Positions 13,501 to 24,639 of a stretch of DNA of 64,000 bases are shown here, piece by piece. The stretch is from positions 1-64,000 of the forward strand of contig JASANG010002862.1 in NCBI GenBank assembly GCA_030248215.1. Reading direction: 5' to 3'. The stretch comes from Enoplolaimus lenunculus. Lineage: Eukaryota > Nematoda > Enoplea > Enoplida > Thoracostomopsidae. The notes beneath the pieces were generated by a model. That model searched no databases, was not told the DNA's origin, and saw only the letters and a list, made by a program, of their open reading frames with translations. Position numbers and translations under genes: made by a program. Numbering within the stretch: the first letter of the stretch is position 1; each line of letters opens with the position of its first letter.

Positions 13501-14392
13501 TTTATGGACGACAATTTGGGAAAATTGACATTTATGTACTCTAAATAACGTTTAGGGACTCTTATCCGCTTACGAACTCTTGTTAGGAATACCAACTCTT
13601 ACTGATTGGGACTCAAAATGGGGATCCCCCTCTTATTCGGGTCACTACAGTAGGTAAGCCTTCGCCTTAAAAATTAGGTTTAGGATTAGGAAAAGCATCG
13701 GCTTAGGCATTGATTTCGAATCAGGTTTATAAAGCCGGTGTTAACGAGATGTAGGGCGAGGAAATGTCGGTCGAGAAGCGGTCGGGTGACAGATTATCCT
13801 AGATTCGTTAAGTGATTATACAGGGTCTGTCCGAAGGAACTGGTGTCGCCAGACATTGTGCCCAAACAGTGTCCACATTGTCCCTACTCCTTCCCAACAG
13901 ACTACCGCCAAAACACAGTAAAATAGTATACTCGCTGTAAAGTCACAATATCATAACAACAATATTGCTTTGTAACGCCATTGCAGCCAAGTGTGCGGAC
14001 ATTTTTTACAGTAGCGTAGACAGTATAACGTGGATAACTCATTAGTGATCCCTCGGATGGGCATCGGCACCTTAGAGAACTTCACGCGATTGACACATAA
14101 CAAGCGAATTAAACACCGGTTAATTCAAACGGTTTAATAGCTAATCTGATAGTCGGTTTTACCCAGAAATCCCGACTGTGTTACAAATAACACCGAAATT
14201 GGTCAGGATCACCCCGTTCTACTACATATGGGCTTGTAAACGTATAATGGTACCAAATGCACAAATAGTAACGCGAACCCATTATATATAAACTAAACAA
14301 ATAATTGTATATACAATAAGACTGCAATTTTATCATACCAGTCATTTTAGATTTAGACGTTATCTAAATTTAAGACTAAAATTATATTCTAC
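7533..14392. repeat. Giant palindrome, unit 2 (about 6.9 kb inverted repeat)
   Basis: The left arm starts GTAGAATATAATTTTAGTC at 7533 and the right arm ends GACTAAAATTATATTCTAC at 14392, so the outer termini are perfect inverted repeats at this scale. The inner limits of the arms are near 10880 and 11090. Within each arm lie, in mirrored order, an AGTGACCC MITE, a GAGTTGAT MITE, a short CACTGCAAAAAATGG MITE and a telomere-hexamer hAT-like MITE. The arms of this unit are closer to each other than either is to unit 1. The short open frames it contains change between copies through small indels, so I call none of them genes. Confidence 0.85.
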
Positions 14393-14975
14393 AAAATGGA
14401 CATGTATCAAAAATAAGATCAAGAAAAATTACAATTCGATAAGTTATTTCAAGGGCTGAGCTGCGAGGTGAGAAGTGACGACGGGAGCGGTGTTTCCCCC
14501 ACGTTCCACTTTCTTACTGCTGAAAATCATACATCGACTATTATGTTTGGACTTTAGCTTAACAAACGTGCCACAGAATTAGGTTGGCTCTATACTTGCC
14601 ATGCCGCGCCGTCCGGCGCCGAACGGCGTCCCAAATCAACAAATATTTGTTTACTACTTGATATGCTATACCAGACTGAAATTCATGTACGTTGATGAAC
14701 TACACCATACAGCATACGGCCAATGTTACTTTAAGGGGCATAACAGTGGATTAAACGTATTCCTAAGCCTAAGCCTAAACCTAAGCGTTGTAAAAATGTG
14801 TTCCTAAGCCTAAGCTTCAGCAAAAAATGTAATTTAGAATCTAAACCTACTCTTTTATGGACCCACCAGAAACGTGGACGCCCCTTAAAGTAACATGCCA
14901 TGACATTAAAATAGTATAGTGCTTCCGTTAGGGCGATTTTTCTGCTAGAAGCAACTGTCTGATTTTCCTTTAGGT
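14393..14975. repeat. Spacer repeat S, copy 2, right edge of the tandem array
   Basis: Near-identical to 6946-7532. Copy 1 runs on into a palindrome at CTTTAGGTGTAGAATAT, but copy 2 leaves the repeat at CTTTAGGTGTAGAGCTTTG, so the tandem array ends here and apparently single-copy DNA begins. It again includes the telomere-hexamer MITE (about 14717-14901). Confidence 0.75.
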
Positions 14976-15043
14976 GTAGAGCTTTGTTTCATTTGATAGA
15001 GTAGTTGCTCAAAGTTTAACGATTTCGCTTCTGACATACGTAT

Positions 15044-15417
15044 CAGGGTGCAACCGGAATTCCGGTTCCTGTAGTTAAATCCGATGTTATTCACTATCCG
15101 ATTCCGATTGTAATAAATCTGGCATTTTTTTCACCGGAATTTTTACTGTATTTTTGGTATTGAAAATTTTGTTATTCGAAAATTTAAGAAAAATTCGCAT
15201 ATCATTCTAACCTATTTTTGTAAAAATTTTGAATTTGTGTTGCCAAAATTTTCGATTTGTGCCATACTCCATAATCTTTACATCATTAAAACCGATCACA
15301 TAGCGTTAAAACTGAATTTTTCGGTAACATAACAAAGTAGTTTTTGGTTTCCAACTCCGGTTCAGATATTTTTTAACTTTCCGGTTTTGGTATTTTATAA
15401 TTGCGGTTTGCGCTCTG
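15044..15417. mobile_element. MITE with CAGGGTGCAACCGG ends
   Basis: The left end CAGGGTGCAACCGGAATT and right end AATTGCGGTTTGCGCTCTG form imperfect terminal inverted repeats around about 370 bp of AT-rich, non-coding DNA. Sequence with the same end recurs near 20288, 48650-48690 and 63966. It ends just downstream of the stop codon of the Hint gene. Confidence 0.5.
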
Positions 15418-15433
15418 GTCACATCAACAAAAT

Positions 15434-17771
15434 TTAAAAATACAACTTTCCAAGCGTTTTCACCAATTCAAAAATAATCGGTAACGGGACTCGCTCAGTT
15501 GGGTGCTGTGAATTATCAGGCAAGACTTGTAAGCTCTCAGCAGGCGGGCCGAACATCGCATGCACAATAGAAACAGGAATCAAAGAATAGAACCATCGAA
15601 CAAGGCTAAATATAAAATGCGCTGCGTTATGTTCTTCAGTTTCTGAATAACACGACGCCGCTATTCCGTTAACAACTATTGTTCCAACTTCCGTTACTGG
15701 CAAATAAATTCCACGCTGGATGTGTCGTTCAATCTTTGTTACCCTTGCGAGTTTCATGTCGGAATCGTGGCACGCGACATTTTGCCCGTCTACAACACGC
15801 TCGGCAGCCGATGTCGAACACGTCGAGTTTCCATCCGTGTTGTGAGCAACAAGTAGCCAATCAGAAACGCGTACTCGATCAGCGAACAAAATATCGTACT
15901 GGTTCGCGTTTGCGATTGGTCGGTTTTCGTCGGCGGATTCTGATTGGACAACATAGATTAAATGTTTCGGCGTTAAGACTATAGTTGTAGTTTCAGATTT
16001 GCCGACAGTTTTAGGGTATTCAGCATGAATTTCAACAAATTCCATGCTACTTTTAGGTTCAATGTGACCCCAAAATACTATACGACTCCAGGTTGGCGTT
16101 CCTGTTGTTGGATCGATGGCGAGTACTTTGGGTTCCGAACCGGATTGTAGAAAGCCGGAAGCTAATTCTGATATCCGGATTGAATCTGGATATCCGGGTA
16201 TTTGAACGAGTCCATCACCGGTAAAACATCCGCTTGACGATGACGATTTTTTGTTGCTCTTTTTGGTACTTTTCGTTTTCGTTCCTCCTTTATTGAACGT
16301 TGGCTGAAATACAAATCGTAAAATGGTAAAAAAACGATCAACTCGACCCCACAGCCAGACAGGGGTACGTGAATCTGCCCACCCCACCCTCTTGAAATAT
16401 TGGCCCATGTTACTTTAAGGGGTATCCAGGTTTCTGGTAGGTCCATAAAAGAGTAGGTTTAGATTCTAGATGACATTTTTTGCTTAGGCTTAGGCTTAGG
16501 CTTAGGAACACATTTTTGCAAAGCTTAGGCTTAGGCTTAGGAATACGCTTAATCTACTGTTACGCCACTTAAAATAAAACATTGGCCGAAATATTAATAT
16601 GTTCCCCATGGAAGACATATAGACACACTTGTGGGTCATACGCCATTGTTATATGCCGGTCTTTATTTTTTAGCCAAGTTTCACCAGACTGATTATGTTG
16701 AGCTGGCTCCGGAGATGAAGCACTAAGGTTTCGAATATTTTCCATAGGATAATGTTTTTGTTGGCAAAGCTTCAGGTATACGGAACCTTGATTATGCTGA
16801 GATTCTAATTTTGTGTTTAGCCAACTCGGCGACTGGCGTTAGACGGCTTGACAAAGTCGCCGGAACTTTGTAATCGATTCTGAGGCTGCATTTTATGCGA
16901 ATGTTTACCAATATTTAGGCCAGTTTCGCGGATACCGACCCACACCTCTTCTAGAGAAGGCCAGGCCCCTGGCGGCATTTGGCAAAACCGATACATTATG
17001 CGGTTTCAAATAGTTGGCCCATGTACAGAACAGTGCCGGAACAGTAGTATAAGCATATTCCTAAGCCTAAGCCTAAGCTTTAGTGTAAGGATGCGCCTAT
17101 TCCTAAGCCTAAGCGTAAGCCTAAGCGTAAGCCTAAGCGTAAGCCTAAGCGTAAGCCTAAGCGTAAGCCTAAGTAAAAAAGTTAGTCGAATCCTTAAACT
17201 GACTCCATTACAGCTCCTCCGGAAAACGAACCGGCCGTGGTTCTATACATGGGCCAATAGTTTTGGACCTTTAGCGCCATTCAGGTTAAGTTTATGTTAT
17301 TCACGCTTATTTGTCATTTCGCTCGCTTTGATCGCGAATTTTATTCTGACATTTTATATTTTTCACTTCCGCGTAAGTAAATGGCCCGATTTCCTAATAT
17401 TAAGTTGCTATGCCTCTGGCTGATGCCATACTGGGGGCCCATCTCGCCGGCTTAGCGTAGGACGCGGATGACCTAGCAGCGTCCTTGGATTAGGTTTACG
17501 CCAGCTTCAAACGTACCTGTTTATTTTCGCTAAAAGCCTGGCAAGAACAAGGGCATTCGTCTTCCAAAATCGAATATCTTTGACAGTCAGAATATTGTCC
17601 ATTTTCGGCGAGTGTCTTACATGAGCTTATGTCGTTGTCATTCAACGCATGCTCATCAATATTATTATCGCTGTCTCGGTCGCCACAAAACACTTTTTCA
17701 CGCTCGCATTGTGCAATTTTAGCAATTATGCAAACTGCAATTAGTGTTAATGCAAACGCTGCGCAATGCAT
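15434..17771 (-). CDS. Secreted ShKT-like plus Hedgehog-type Hint (Hog) protein, two exons
   Basis: Exon 1 is 17771-17517 and exon 2 is 16303-15434. The donor CAG|GTACGT and acceptor TTTCAG|CCA are both phase 0, giving 374 residues. Residues 1 to about 21 are a signal peptide (MHCAAFALTLIAVCIIAKIA). Residues 22-85 hold six cysteines in a ShKT-like order ending CPCSC. A Lys/Ser-rich linker leads to the Hint start GCFTGDG, with the nucleophile Cys at about 111. The TPKH motif (Thr196/His199), VRVSDWLLV and GTIVVNGIAASCY are typical of Hedgehog-family autoprocessing domains. The remaining tail resembles the Hedgehog sterol-recognition region. In known family members the Hint domain cleaves before Cys and attaches a lipid to the upstream part; here the upstream part would be the ShKT-like module, which is inference. 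An open frame continuing 5' of exon 2 is intron and MITE sequence and is not coding. Expression is unknown. Confidence 0.8.
16402..16587. mobile_element. hAT-like MITE carrying TTAGGC repeats, in the Hint gene intron
   Basis: The ends GGCCCATGTTACTTTAAGG and ACTTAAAATAAAACATTGGCC are imperfect inverted repeats flanked by a perfect 8-bp duplication, GAAATATT. Two TTAGGC arrays lie inside (about 16480-16505 and 16525-16550). An 8-bp target duplication is the mark of hAT-superfamily insertion. No transposase is present. Confidence 0.85.
17016..17255. mobile_element. hAT-like MITE with a GCCTAAGCGTAA array, in the Hint gene intron
   Basis: The ends GGCCCATGTACAGAACAG and TTCTATACATGGGCC are inverted repeats. 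The 7-bp flank AATAGTT occurs on both sides, so an 8-bp duplication has probably lost a base. The interior has about five tandem copies of the 12-mer GCCTAAGCGTAA, a two-hexamer variant of the telomere repeat, then the family tail (AAACTGACTCCATTAC). Confidence 0.8.
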
Positions 17772-17956
17772 ACCTAATTAGTATTGCTAGTTTGTGATTA
17801 GTTGAAAATTGTATTAGAAATAGTACATAAATCTAAAACTTTTAATTTAAAAACTGTATTGCAATATTTTAATTTAGTAAATAATAAAATTTCAAATCAA
17901 AACGGTATAACGTAAACCAGCTCGATAAATTGTTTAATGTATTGAGCTGTAGCCAG

Positions 17957-18136
17957 GGCCAATATTGCCAGACTGTATTTAGCACCTATCATCAGTTAAC
18001 GATAGATTTTTAGACTGACGAAAATCAAATACGAAAAATGTGCTAAATTTCGAAACTGACCATTCACTGGTTCGAAAGTAAACAAGACTTGTTTACCAAC
18101 TGGTCATAGGTGCTACACACATTTGAGAATACGGGC
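17957..18136. mobile_element. MITE with GGTGCTATACACATTTGAG-type ends
   Basis: The right end (TCATAGGTGCTACACACATT, then TGAGAATACGGGCC) is the inverted complement of the left end (GGCCAATATTGCC... TTTAGCACCTATCATC). The interior aligns with the better-preserved copy at 43144-43363. Solo ends occur near 36250, 41610 and 45580. It overlaps a short minus-strand open frame (18064-18312), which is therefore not a gene. Confidence 0.6.
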
Positions 18137-18139
18137 CCT

Positions 18140-19642
18140 GGGTATCGCTTCAGGCCGGCATAGTAAAAATCGATGTTCGCTTCCTCCGAAATTTTTATGC
18201 CAGTAAGACTCTCAACGCCTCGTTTAGAGAGACCATGTAATTTGTCTACAAAGTCAACGTTTACGACTAGTAATGGCGAAATTTTTTTAGCTTTCTTTTG
18301 AAACGTGTACACCAGGTGGCGTTTGCCTAAAAATGGTCGGATTTTAAAACATTTTGCATATAAGCGACTTTCAATTGATCTGTGTATTTTTCCTGTCAGT
18401 TAAAAGCTGAAGTTGTTATTTCAACCAAAGTTTGTATTTAATTCTTCATTGGACAAACTTGTACAAAAACGCCAAAATTGACCCTAAAGTCAAAAAATAA
18501 CAGATCTGGCACTATAAACTTAACTCGCTAAAATTGCGCAGAAATTGACAACAATCATAGCTATGTAATGCTTGCCCTGTAAAACAAGCGTGTAACCTGG
18601 ATTTCATTTCGGAACAACAACTTGGCGTAAAAATAGGTCTCAGCGAGCAACTAATGGCCACAGCCTAAAAGGTGATGTTTTCTCAATAACTCAAGAAATT
18701 TCGCAAGGGGATATACCTTAACTACGCCTCGTTATATTGCTGCATATTGACGTCTTAATTTGACATACTGAAGCCGATACATATATATAAAACGCTTTGC
18801 TGTCAGAGTAGTGTGAGTATTGTTTTGTCTATAAACAGGGATGGCGCTGTCTTAAGAATTTGAAATGAGTGAAAAAACCAACAACAACAGCGTTTTGTCT
18901 GTAAAATTTAAATTTTTTGACGATGAAAAAATCAATTTGTTTCGATGAGGAGGCATAACGACAGTTATGCAAATTAGTTTAATTTTAAGCAAATCCTGAC
19001 CAACAAAAAAGATACTCTTTTGATGAAAATACAGAGCGTTTGTGACTTTTATATATATTTATATATAATATATAAATATTATATATGTATGTCTATATAT
19101 ATTTATTTATATATTTATATACGTTATATGAATAAGCGAGAGGTAAAATTTTGCAATAGTTTAAGAGTATTTTGCGAAAGTTCTGGAAACGTTTTGGTTC
19201 GAATTTTTATGCCGATTGCCGAACAATTTTTGGTCTTTCTCGTTATACGTTCAGACGGCGGTTGCCCAAAACTGTTTAGGTTTGAAAAATGTTGTTGCAT
19301 TTTTTCGCTTTTCATGACCTTGCCTGATCATTTCACAGCCAAACTTGTTTGTTTTTAAATTTGACATTTTTGGGTGCACGGTTCGGACGGGACATTTGGA
19401 GCAAAAAAAATTATCAAAACGGTCAACAATTTGCAGATATACCGGTCGACGCAGCCGACTAAAAGCTGAGTTGATTGGTGTTCAATATTTGCCAGACAGG
19501 CAACTGGTTTTTGAGTTAGAGTCAGTTTACTTACTTGGCGGCTGCCAACCGCCTGGGAAGATGTTAAATTAGCATTTGATCATAAAACTCACAAACCAGT
19601 CATCTGATTGTAGATAATTTAACACTATTAAACTTAGCCCTT
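18140..19642. other. Unassigned non-coding stretch with an AT microsatellite
   Basis: I see no supported gene. A TATATATAAAA box at about 18783 is not followed by a convincing coding frame. A long TA/TTTATA simple repeat lies at about 19049-19129. The short open frames on both strands around 19124-19572 have no recognisable motif. Confidence 0.5.
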
Positions 19643-19876
19643 ACAGTGTAAATTTCAATGAGTTGATTAATCAATTCAATCAGTTAATTCTTGTAATTTC
19701 TGACTTACAGTACATATTAACTCACCCTGAGCCCATTCAATCCAGGTGAGTTAATTAACTCAGAATTAGTTCCATCAATTCAAAATTCTGAGTTCTGAAA
19801 CACTAAAATCTCACGCTTCTGATTGGATTCACCTGCTTCTGAAAGTTAAAACCAACTGGCTTGAATTTACAGTGTA
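19643..19876. mobile_element. GAGTTGAT-type MITE
   Basis: Starts ACAGTGTAAATTTCAATGAG and ends GAATTTACAGTGTA: imperfect terminal inverted repeats flanked by TA. Its interior is dense in GAGTT/AACTC words. About 234 bp, non-coding, same family as 21989-22600. Confidence 0.6.
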
Positions 19877-20843
19877 GTACTGTTTGGCATGAGTTTTTAT
19901 AATCATTGAACTTTTTTGGCAAATAAATTCCCATCCAAAAGCACCGCCTCTGATCCCTCATAAATTGAAACTTAAACAAATCCAAGTTCAAGTGTGAAAC
20001 CACTATTAGAGAACCATGGAAAACTTGAATATGCACAAAATGGCAAACCTGATGAAATATGACGGTGTCATCGAACCGGAAATTTTGGCTACGCTCGTAA
20101 ACCAGGCACCCTTTATCACGGCGACTAAATTTCAGCCTGTTTAGGTCAATGTGTGTTTCAAATAACTTCTTGCAAAACCCCAAAAAACAACTACTTTCGC
20201 GTTAATTTTTCAGTAATAAATATAACAGTGAAAAAACGTAAACTTTGTCGCTTCTGTGAATATCTTCATTTAAAACCGTATTATCGCAGGGTGCGACCGG
20301 ATACCAAAAACGGACGGAGCCGGAGCCGGATATAAGGATACAGGGGAATGGGAGCGAAAGCTACCCAACCTTGTGTTCGATAAAAATTTAATTTTAACAT
20401 CGGCATTCAGTTTTATGAATTAATATATTTATTTTTGTAGTAAATTTTATGAAATGTTTTTTCTGGCTTTGTGAAAAATAAGTTTGATGTTATAATAATA
20501 CTGAAAAAACTCTGTCACGAGCAAAGTGAACAAGGCGCCCAACGAAAGTTTAGTGCTTGCGTAATCGTTATATATTCCAAAATTTTGGCTTAGTCTCGGT
20601 TGAGTTAAGAAGCTATGATTAGGTGGTCCCTAGATTCGCTAGTGCTGCGAGCTCACCAATGTTTTGCCAACAATTATGGCCCTGCATCTTTTTAAAACTT
20701 CGCGCACATTCGCATAGTTTTAACTCATAAAAACATTTACGCAGTTTCACGCAAAACACATTTCAAGTTTGTTAAAAGTTTTAAGGTTATAAAAAAACTA
20801 AAATTAATTGCAGAGATGTCGTGTCAAATTAAACGCCGCCCGC
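19877..20843. other. Unassigned non-coding stretch
   Basis: No gene found. A fragment of the CAGGGTGCAACCGG repeat family (GCAGGGTGCGACCGGATACC) lies at about 20287-20340. The remaining short open frames lack motifs, and I see no splice-consistent exon chain. Confidence 0.4.
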
Positions 20844-20899
20844 CATATATATATACATATATATACATATATACATATATATACATATATGTATATATA
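20844..20899. repeat. ATATAC microsatellite
   Basis: Alternating TATATA and TACATA runs over about 56 bp, directly before a hAT-like MITE. Confidence 0.9.
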
Positions 20900-20933
20900 A
20901 CGCCTATCACCAGTTAGTAATAGGGCCAATGTA

Positions 20934-21102
20934 AAGAACAGGAGCGGAACAGTAATATAAGCATATTCCTGAGCCTAAGCCTAGTAAGAATGAGCATATT
21001 CCTAAACCTAAGCCTAAGCCTAAGCCAGGCAAAAAAATTAGTCTAAACATTAAGCTTACTCTATTCTAGTCCCACCGAAAAACGCTCCGACCCAGATGGG
21101 CC
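20934..21102. mobile_element. hAT-like MITE with telomere-type hexamers
   Basis: Ends GGCCAATGTAAAGAACAGG and CCCAGATGGGCC, with CCTAAG hexamers and the AAAAAAATTAGTCTAAAC tail typical of the family. The flanking 8-mers do not match, so the duplication has decayed or an end was rearranged. Confidence 0.65.
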
Positions 21103-21389
21103 GGTTTTTAAATCGAGTGAACAATGGCAGCTGCAAAATGTCAATTTCAGCACGTAGTAGCATGGCCATAATTTAAAGGCGCACTATACTGCAGTCCGCG
21201 TCATCGCACGTCGTCGTATGGCACAATGCCCTGCCCGTCGTTTGACGCTTTTTACATGATATCAGTATTTTATACAATTAGTCACAGTTGGACTTTAAAC
21301 GAACCAAGGCAGAAGTGAACCGCGTACGACAGGCCGAAACGCTAATTGAAGTTTAGTCTAACGGCGTTAATCAGCCTCTTACATGTGTT

Positions 21390-21600
21390 GACCAATCAAT
21401 AGAACAGGGGTGGTGCAGTAGTAGAGGCATATTCGTAAGCCTAAGCCTAAGGCTAACCATAACAATGAGCTTATACCTGGGCCTAAGTCTAAGCCTAAAC
21501 GTAAGAATAAGCTTAGGTATACCTATTAGCCTAAGCGTAAGCCTAAGCGTAAGTAAAAAATAGTCTAAACCTTAAGCTTACTCGATTTCAGTCACTGAAT
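21390..21600. mobile_element. Degraded hAT-like MITE with telomere-type hexamers
   Basis: Starts GACCAATCAATAGAACAGG and holds CCTAAG and CGTAAG hexamers followed by the TAGTCTAAACCTTAAGC tail. The right end is too eroded to fix. The variant hexamer GCGTAA is common, as in 17016-17255. Confidence 0.5.
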
Positions 21601-21988
21601 GTTTAGTGAAAACGGTTTGGAGCAAAAGTTGCACGTCAACATTGTAGCTGCATGTTCTCGCTCAAAAACTTGCACGTGTGAATTAAGTTTTACGCGTTTT
21701 ACAACGGCGTTTGTATGCTAAATATTTAGTAAATTGACTAAAATAAATTCTTAGCTTTCTAGATTCAGCTTACTTGGTATCCCTGTATCGTGAACCGAGT
21801 AATATATCAAACAAACGGGGGTGCCTTGAAATATGGACCCTGTCAAACAAGGGGTTGCTGGGATACGGCCGTTAAGACACGCGCGACGCTGTACAGTTGA
21901 TGCAAAATATCGATCGCATTGAATGCAACGTACTTCTGGAATTAGCAATTTTTACAGTTGCAATTTTTTCTTCTGCAATCAGCAGCTT

Positions 21989-22600
21989 TACACTCTAAAT
22001 TCCAATGAGTTTAATCAAGATTGGATGATCACTCTAACAAGAGTGTGCAACTGGGTACATTCTGTGTATTAAAGAATGTACCGGCACGCGTTGTGTTTTT
22101 GGCCAACCCCCCTCATTTTGGGGTGGGGTCAATTTTACGTTCATTTTACACGTGTATCCGCCAGCCAACACCGAAAATATAATCGGACCACTTTTAGTAT
22201 ATACATTAGCACATAAATTTCAACATCGATGGAGAGTTTGACCCCCCCCCAAATACGGGGGGGGGGGTGAGCCAAAAGTGCAACGCGCGCTGGGTACATT
22301 TTTTCTACATAGAATGTACCCAGTTGCATACTCTTGTTAAAGGGTATCATGCACTCTTGGTTTAATTAATCAATTCAGACAAATAGTATAAGTTATTTCT
22401 CAGTTTAAAAGTTGACTTAAACTCAATCTGAGGGATGAGCTGATTCTCACTATGAGTTGAGTTGACTTTGGGTGAGTTGATTCATTAACTCAGAACGAAT
22501 TGAATCAACTCAAAATTATGAGTTCTGATAGTCCTAACTACAGACTGAGTGATTCAACTCATTCTTAGTTAAAATCAACTCACTGAAATTTACAGTGTAT
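21989..22600. mobile_element. GAGTTGAT-type MITE interrupted by another MITE
   Basis: The outer ends are TACACTCTAAATTCCAATG and CACTGAAATTTACAGTGTA, and the GAGTTGA-rich body resumes after an inserted element at 22015-22361. Without the insert it is about 265 bp, close to other members of the family. Confidence 0.65.
22015..22361. mobile_element. Nested MITE with AACAAGAGTRTGCAACTGGG ends
   Basis: Two long imperfect inverted termini (AACAAGAGTGTGCAACTGGG left; CCCAGTTGCATACTCTTGTT right) surround a centre with opposed GGGGTGGGG and CCCCCCCCC runs. The host sequence TTTAAT flanks both sides. Partial relatives lie at 51225-51375 and 58158-58235. Confidence 0.65.
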
Positions 22601-22775
22601 GAATGAGTCATTGACAGCTGAGGTCAGCATTGAAAAACGACTAAAGCATAGTCGCTCAAGCTATAATTAGCTTGAATGAATATGGATTTGCGCTCAGTGG
22701 AATGTTTCGTCGAGTCTTTGCATGGCAGTTTTATAGCTGTGATTAGAATTTGGATATTTTTTCAATATATACTGT

Positions 22776-23205
22776 AGTGACCTGAATAAGAGCGAGGGAA
22801 GGGGTATAAGAGGAGGTTCCCCATTTTGAGCCCCAATAAATTGGAGTCCGTATCCCTAATAGAGTCCGTACGCGGATAGTGTCCCTAAACCTTAATTAGA
22901 GTTCATAAATGTTTATAGGTTTCCCAATTTGTAGTGCGTAAATGACTCCAAGACTAAATAAAGTTGAGTTTGAAACTTTAAAGCATACTTATATACACAG
23001 TAAATTCCAATGAGTTTGTTAACTAATTCAGCTTGCGAGTTGGTTTTTCCTGAAGTAAAATATCAGAAAACTTTAACTCATTCTCAGTTCAGTTGATTCT
23101 CCCGCTAAAGTTGTGTTGACTCTGGGTGAGTTGATTAATTAACTCAGAATCAATTGAATCAACTCAAATTTCGGAGTTCCGATAGTCTTTACAGTTTATG
23201 CATAT
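22776..23205. mobile_element. AGTGACC-type MITE with a nested GAGTTGAT MITE
   Basis: From 22776 (AGTGACCTGAATAAGAG) the sequence follows the element at 764-1199 up to a block ending AAGCATACTT. It is then broken at about 22994 by a GAGTTGAT-type MITE (22994-23203, starting CACAGTAAATTCCAATGAG). The right terminus of the older element is not recognisable after the insert. Confidence 0.55.
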
Positions 23206-24639
23206 TTAAAATTTAAAAAACCGCCTAAATACATCGCAATCTCCAACCAGGACAGTAACTACGGGGGGCGAAGAGAGCAGGGTGGGGCCCTATCCGTTCG
23301 AACAGCTTCGCTCTCTGTCTCGAAAATTTGTTCAACCGCATTGAAAAAAGTTTTAAGTAAATTTTCCAGCCTTCTACAAATCACTTATCCGTTTCTACTA
23401 CAATTCCTCGTTGCAAGACTGTCGTTAGCGAATTTTTTACCTTTTCGGCTGTTAATTCGTCGTTCTTCCGTTTGATTTGCAACAAATACGGTCTGATCCG
23501 TAGCGGCCGTTGCCAAAATGGACCATAAATTGACTAATAAATATAGATATATTATCATAATGACAGCTAATTCGTTAAGAAATAAGAAATTCGTACCTAA
23601 GAAAGATGAAAATAAAATATTGCATACATTTCAGCTCAATACACGCTGAGTAAAGCATGAGCATTCTTTCGTGAAAGAATCATACTCAGATTCAGAATTA
23701 GCAACTAAATTGTAGCCTCTAAAGCTGGGACGGATCGAAAAATTTCTGACGCGGGAGGGTCGGGCTGGTAAGTGTTATAAAACGCAAAACCTGTTACGTA
23801 GGGACCTATATTTATCACCAAAAAAATTTCTTGCTGAAAAAATTGTAAGGCAGGAACCTTTTCAGTTTTTCACAAAAAATTCCGACGGGGGGCGTACTCT
23901 GCCATGCCTAACTGCAAAAATTTATCCTCATCGTTGAAACACTTTATTGAACTGAATTTTTAATATTTCCTCTGTAAAATGTCTTCCTTCAGCATACGAG
24001 CAATTTTCAAATGCGACACAGCTTTGTATATCTTTTAAATCGGTACCTCAGACTATCAGACAATGTTTCGATATTTCCGTAAACATAAGAATAGGTTCGG
24101 TCACCTGAATTGTTGGCTTAACTTTCTCACCCAGGTAGAATATCAGTGCATGGTAAACAGTTCTGTATGTCCACTAAAGTTTAAGACTTTGTACGACAAC
24201 TCATAGGAAATGTTTTGAGATACAATATAAGAAGGACCCCATGATGGTTTTGTGATTTAGACTGTATTAAAGTAGGTTTAGGCTTACGTTTAGAAATAGA
24301 CCTTGCTTTAAGTTATGCTGAGGAATTAATGAACAGTAATATGAGGGAGGTCGAAAGTAAAACGGGTATACAAGAGATGGTTTAATTGTTAAAGTCCAGA
24401 AGTGTCATCATCTGTAGGCATAGGGCGACTCATGTTATTTTATAGCGGCGGCCTATTAGGCTTAGGCTTTAGACTTACGCCTACAAGTTTAGGCGTATTC
24501 TTACGGTGAGGCTTAGGCTTAGGCTTTGAACATGCGTATTCTAGTGTTACTCTTCTTAAACGTGTCCAATGGGTAATCAATAGTGGATTCAGAGGAGGGA
24601 GGAGGCGGGGGGGGGGTGGCAGCACGCCCCCGTCAGAAA
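23206..24639. other. Unassigned non-coding stretch
   Basis: No gene supported. Small runs of telomere-like hexamers occur near 24270-24290 and 24455-24530 (GGCTTAGGCTT), probably remnants of hAT-like MITEs. A GGGGGGCG patch is near 23260 and a homopolymeric G run near 24605. Confidence 0.4.

Noticed and set aside
16304-16446. Upstream in-frame extension of the Hint exon (starting MGQYFKRVG)
   Set aside because: It runs through a TTTCAG acceptor into intron and MITE sequence. The splice to 17517 gives a signal peptide and matching phase instead.
18064-18312. 82-residue minus-strand open frame after the Hint gene's 5' end
   Set aside because: Its 3' third lies in the MITE at 17957-18136 and it has no recognisable domain or splice support.
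18783-18950. TATA box followed by ATG codons
   Set aside because: The frames downstream (at 18841 and about 18864) stop within a few to 27 codons, and no exon chain follows.
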